A stretch of 7,927 nucleotides of DNA, taken from the NCBI GenBank assembly GCA_031275535.1, contig JAISOR010000173.1:1-7927 (forward strand), written 5' to 3'. The notes beneath the pieces were generated by a model. It saw only the letters and a program-made list of their open reading frames with translations. It searched no databases and was not told the DNA's origin. A program made the position numbers and the translations under genes. Shown piece after piece: positions 5,443 to 7,927 of this stretch (positions are counted from its first letter, which is position 1; every line of letters starts with the position of its first letter). Origin of the DNA: Treponema sp. Lineage in GTDB: Bacteria; Spirochaetota; Spirochaetia; Treponematales; Breznakiellaceae.

Positions 5443-7927
5443 ATGATTATCCGCAGGTGGAAAAAAACGTCTCCTTTCCCCCAAAAACCGGGCCCGAAAT
5501 TTGCCGGAAAATCCGGCGGAAGGGGCGGTTCAAGAAACCCTCCCCATTTCCACATCGGCATACCCCTGCTGGGCCTTCTCTTGTTTGCCCCCCTGCCAAA
5601 GCTTTCCTCCGAAGTGGAAGTCCTGTTCCGGCCCTATCCGGGGGTGTATATTCCCCTGGAAAGCGGATCCTACTCCGCGGGATTCGGCGCGGCCGCGGCT
5701 TTAGATCTGCGATTTTCCCCCGCCCTGGGCCTGTCCGCCCAGGGGGAATTCATCAATATGCGTACCCAGGCGGGAAGCTCCATAGTGGTCCTCGACGGCA
5801 GCCTGGGTCCCACCATAGTATGGCGGCCCATAAGCCGGTTCAGCCTGACGGCGGATATTACCGGCGGGGTGTATTCGGCCCAGTGGAACGACAAAAGCAT
5901 CAGCGGCATTTCCGCCGGGGGGCGGCTCTCCGCGGCCCTGCATATATCCCCCTATTTAACGATCATGGCTTACGGGGGGTATAAGCATTTTGCCTATACG
6001 CCGGAACCCTTTATGAACAGCATATCCGCCGGAGCCGGCGTATCGATCAACCTTTCGGAGATTATAAGCAAGAAAACCCGGATTAGGGCGGAAACGGTCC
6101 GCAGGGGAATGATCTTTCCGGTCTCCTATGCCTGGTATAACGACAATCCCTTTGGATCGGTCAGGATCACCAACCTTGAGGCCCATGATATCAGCATGGT
6201 AAATACCTATTTTTACCTGGAACAGTACATGGCCCAGCCCAAGCTCTGCGATACCCATACGATCCTGAAACCCGGAGAATCCATCGAGGTTCCCCTGATG
6301 GCCTTTTTCAACGAGTCCATCCTGGAGCTGACCGAAAATATTACCGCCAACGCCCAGTTGATTGTGGAATACCGCAGCCTGGGCAGCCCCAGACGGACGG
6401 AGATCCCCCTGGATATCCCTATTTATCACCGGAACGCCATGACCTGGGATGACGACCGGCGGGCCGCTTCCTTTGTCTCCCCCCGGGACCCGGCGGCGCT
6501 TTGGTTTTCCCGCTATGTCTCCGCCATAACATCCAACCGGATGCGTCCCGGGGTAAACCGGAACATACAGTACGCCATAGGTCTTTTTGAGGCCCTGAAC
6601 ATCTACGGTATTAATTACGTGATAGATCCCTCCAGTTCATACGTGGAACTCTCCGGTTCCTCCGGCAGCCTGGACAGTTTGAACTATCCCTATCAGACCC
6701 TGATCTACCGGGGGGGAGACTGCGACGATCTTTCCATCCTCTTTAGCTCCCTGCTGGAAGCGGTGGGAATTCAAACCGCCTTTGTTACCATTCCCGGCCA
6801 CATTTACATGGCCTTTGATTCGGGGATGGGCGAAGAAGAGGCCCGGAAGAACTTTTACGCCCCCGAGGAGCTTGTCTTTTATGAGGGCCGGGCCTGGGTT
6901 CCCCTGGAGATAACCATCCCCAAGGAGGGGTTTTACCGGGCCTGGCGGATAGGCGCCAAGGAGTGGCGTGACGCCGACCGCCGGGGGGAAGCGGTGATTC
7001 TTCCCATGGAAGATTCCTGGCGGCTCTATCCTCCGGTAAGTGTTTCCGGCGCGGCCTCCCGTTTTAGCCTTCCCGCGGAGACCGTGGCCGCCGCGGCCTT
7101 TGACCGGTCGGTGGATACCTTTATCAGCTATGAGATCCGTCCCCGGATTCAGGAATATGAAACCCGGCTTGCCCGGGGGGAAGACCCGGAGGTCCGGAAT
7201 GATCTGGGGATCCTCTACGGCCGCTACGGGATGATCGCCCAGGCCCAGGCCCAGTTTATCCGCTGTACCGAATTGGAGTACATCCACGGCTGGGTAAACA
7301 TGGGGCATATTGCCTTTATGGAACAACGTTTTAGGGATGCCCTGTGGTATTATCAGCGGGCCCTGGCTTTGGACCCCGATAACAACCTGGCCATCCTTGG
7401 ACTGGCCCGCTGTTATTACGAATTAAATGACTTTTCCGCTTCCGATACCTATTACGGGGACCTCCGCCGCAGGGACCGGAACCTTGCGGGCCAATACGCC
7501 TATTTGGCCTCCTTTTTTGAAAACCAGGGCCGGGCCTATTCCCTGTCGGATCGGCTGAATACCACCACCTGGAGCCGTCCGGGCCCGGCGGAATCCCCGG
7601 CCCCGGTTCCGGCCCCCGCTGTCCCGCAGCCCGAACCCGAACCGGAGCCTCCCCCCCTGCCCGTCCTGCCGGCGGCTCCCCCTCCGGAACTTCCTACTCT
7701 TCCCCTGCCGGGACCCTCCGCCCCGGCGGAGCCGGTCCCGGCTGTTCCGCCCCCGGCTGTTCCGCCCCCGGCCCCGGCCAGGACGGAGGAGGAAGAGCAG
7801 ACCACCGGGACCCCCCCGGACCCGGCGGGAGCATCCCCGGCCGGGCCCGATCCCGAGGCTCCCGCCCCGGCGGAACCGGCCGCCGGAGAGGAACCCGGCG
7901 GATTAAGCGCCATGCTTTCCATAGGCG
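5443..7927 (+). CDS. Exported transglutaminase-like protein with barrel-like, Ig-like, TPR and Pro-rich regions (3' end beyond window)
   Basis: The frame stays open for 828 codons to the window edge, so the C-terminus is missing. I do not recognise a named gene. It has an unusually long basic leader (residues 1-37), a hydrophobic segment (38-51) and a likely cleavage site near Ser56. A beta-rich barrel-like region follows (57 to about 205), then an Ig-like sandwich (about 223-335, with Cys269 aligned to the lone Cys of the upstream paralogue). The transglutaminase/papain-like domain spans about 345-500, with probable triad Cys427 (GGDCDDLSILF), His453 (IPGHIYMAFD) and Glu489 (WVPLEIT). About three TPR units lie at 581-690, and a Pro/Ala/Glu-rich tail begins at 713. 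Such folds act as peptidases, amidases or cross-linking enzymes; the substrate is unknown. Export places it in the periplasm or outer membrane. It is very likely in one operon with the inactive paralogue. AAGGA at 5431-5435 sets the start. Confidence 0.85.
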   Translation, partial: MIIRRWKKTSPFPQKPGPKFAGKSGGRGGSRNPPHFHIGIPLLGLLLFAPLPKLSSEVEVLFRPYPGVYIPLESGSYSAGFGAAAALDLRFSPALGLSAQGEFINMRTQAGSSIVVLDGSLGPTIVWRPISRFSLTADITGGVYSAQWNDKSISGISAGGRLSAALHISPYLTIMAYGGYKHFAYTPEPFMNSISAGAGVSINLSEIISKKTRIRAETVRRGMIFPVSYAWYNDNPFGSVRITNLEAHDISMVNTYFYLEQYMAQPKLCDTHTILKPGESIEVPLMAFFNESILELTENITANAQLIVEYRSLGSPRRTEIPLDIPIYHRNAMTWDDDRRAASFVSPRDPAALWFSRYVSAITSNRMRPGVNRNIQYAIGLFEALNIYGINYVIDPSSSYVELSGSSGSLDSLNYPYQTLIYRGGDCDDLSILFSSLLEAVGIQTAFVTIPGHIYMAFDSGMGEEEARKNFYAPEELVFYEGRAWVPLEITIPKEGFYRAWRIGAKEWRDADRRGEAVILPMEDSWRLYPPVSVSGAASRFSLPAETVAAAAFDRSVDTFISYEIRPRIQEYETRLARGEDPEVRNDLGILYGRYGMIAQAQAQFIRCTELEYIHGWVNMGHIAFMEQRFRDALWYYQRALALDPDNNLAILGLARCYYELNDFSASDTYYGDLRRRDRNLAGQYAYLASFFENQGRAYSLSDRLNTTTWSRPGPAESPAPVPAPAVPQPEPEPEPPPLPVLPAAPPPELPTLPLPGPSAPAEPVPAVPPPAVPPPAPARTEEEEQTTGTPPDPAGASPAGPDPEAPAPAEPAAGEEPGGLSAMLSIG
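7579..7900 (+). other. Proline-rich low-complexity tail region of the second paralogue
   Basis: From about residue 713 the protein turns into a Pro/Ala/Glu-rich stretch with PEPEPEPPP, PAAPPPELP and AVPPP repeats and one acidic patch (EEEEQ). It should be extended and unstructured, like linkers that cross the periplasm or peptidoglycan. The final codons in the window (GLSAMLSIG) are less Pro-rich, so another domain may begin just beyond the edge. Confidence 0.7.
7741..7770 (+). repeat. Tandem 15-bp repeat, two copies
   Basis: GCTGTTCCGCCCCCG occurs twice back to back (7741-7755 and 7756-7770), each encoding AVPPP in the proline-rich tail. The exact match at DNA level suggests a recent slippage duplication, so copy number could vary between strains. 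Confidence 0.85.

Noticed and set aside
5435..5446. Three-codon upstream frame (Met-Val-Leu-stop) overlapping the second paralogue's ATG as ATGA
   Set aside because: Its ATG sits directly on the AAGGA site with no spacing, so initiation there is unlikely; the overlap is probably chance.
5452..5466. Twin-arginine-like start (RRWKK) in the second exported protein
   Set aside because: It lacks the Tat consensus (S/T-R-R-x-F-L-K) and is over 30 residues from the hydrophobic segment.
6637..7326. 229-codon open frame on the minus strand opposite the second exported protein
   Set aside because: It is antisense to the transglutaminase-like and TPR coding sequence, has no family resemblance and no evident ribosome binding site.
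7536..7922. Minus-strand frame encoding a Gly/Ser/Ala-rich protein
   Set aside because: It is the complement of the proline-rich repeat region; CCG/GCC codons read as CGG/GGC on the other strand and give artificial low complexity.

Overview
This window looks like a piece of a spirochaete chromosome, most likely from a Treponema-type lineage such as the gut treponemes. That is an inference. It rests on the style of the two large exported proteins on the right half (signal peptide, outer-membrane-like beta-rich domain, transglutaminase-like fold, TPR repeats) and on the mixed codon use, GC-rich by eye with frequent AGG arginine and ATA isoleucine codons. No RNA gene, CRISPR array or insertion sequence is visible.

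The left half (6-3353, minus strand) is a tight housekeeping operon transcribed ndk -> M3 oligopeptidase (pepF-like) -> gpsA. ndk and the peptidase overlap by about 17 bases, and the peptidase and gpsA share an ATGA stop/start. The products serve nucleotide pools (nucleoside diphosphate kinase), peptide turnover (zinc metallopeptidase) and phospholipid precursor supply (sn-glycerol-3-phosphate). All three look intact.

An AT-rich divergent intergenic region (3354-3470) separates this operon from a plus-strand pair. It holds a candidate promoter in each direction, with interleaved elements, and a 19-bp inverted repeat that could be an operator. The promoter calls are by eye and weak.

The right half (3471-7927, plus strand) encodes two tandem paralogues 46 bases apart, with a perfect hairpin in the gap. 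Both are predicted to be exported. Each shows, in order, a signal peptide, a beta-rich barrel-like domain, an Ig-like beta-sandwich, a transglutaminase/papain-like domain and TPR repeats. The second protein adds a long proline-rich tail and runs off the window at codon 828. It keeps a recognisable Cys-His-Glu triad. The first has Leu, Asp and Ser at exactly the same aligned positions, so it looks like a catalytically dead partner. This enzyme/pseudoenzyme pair fused to envelope-type domains is the most interesting content and the best candidate for an undescribed cell-envelope system. Its substrate and function cannot be read from the sequence.
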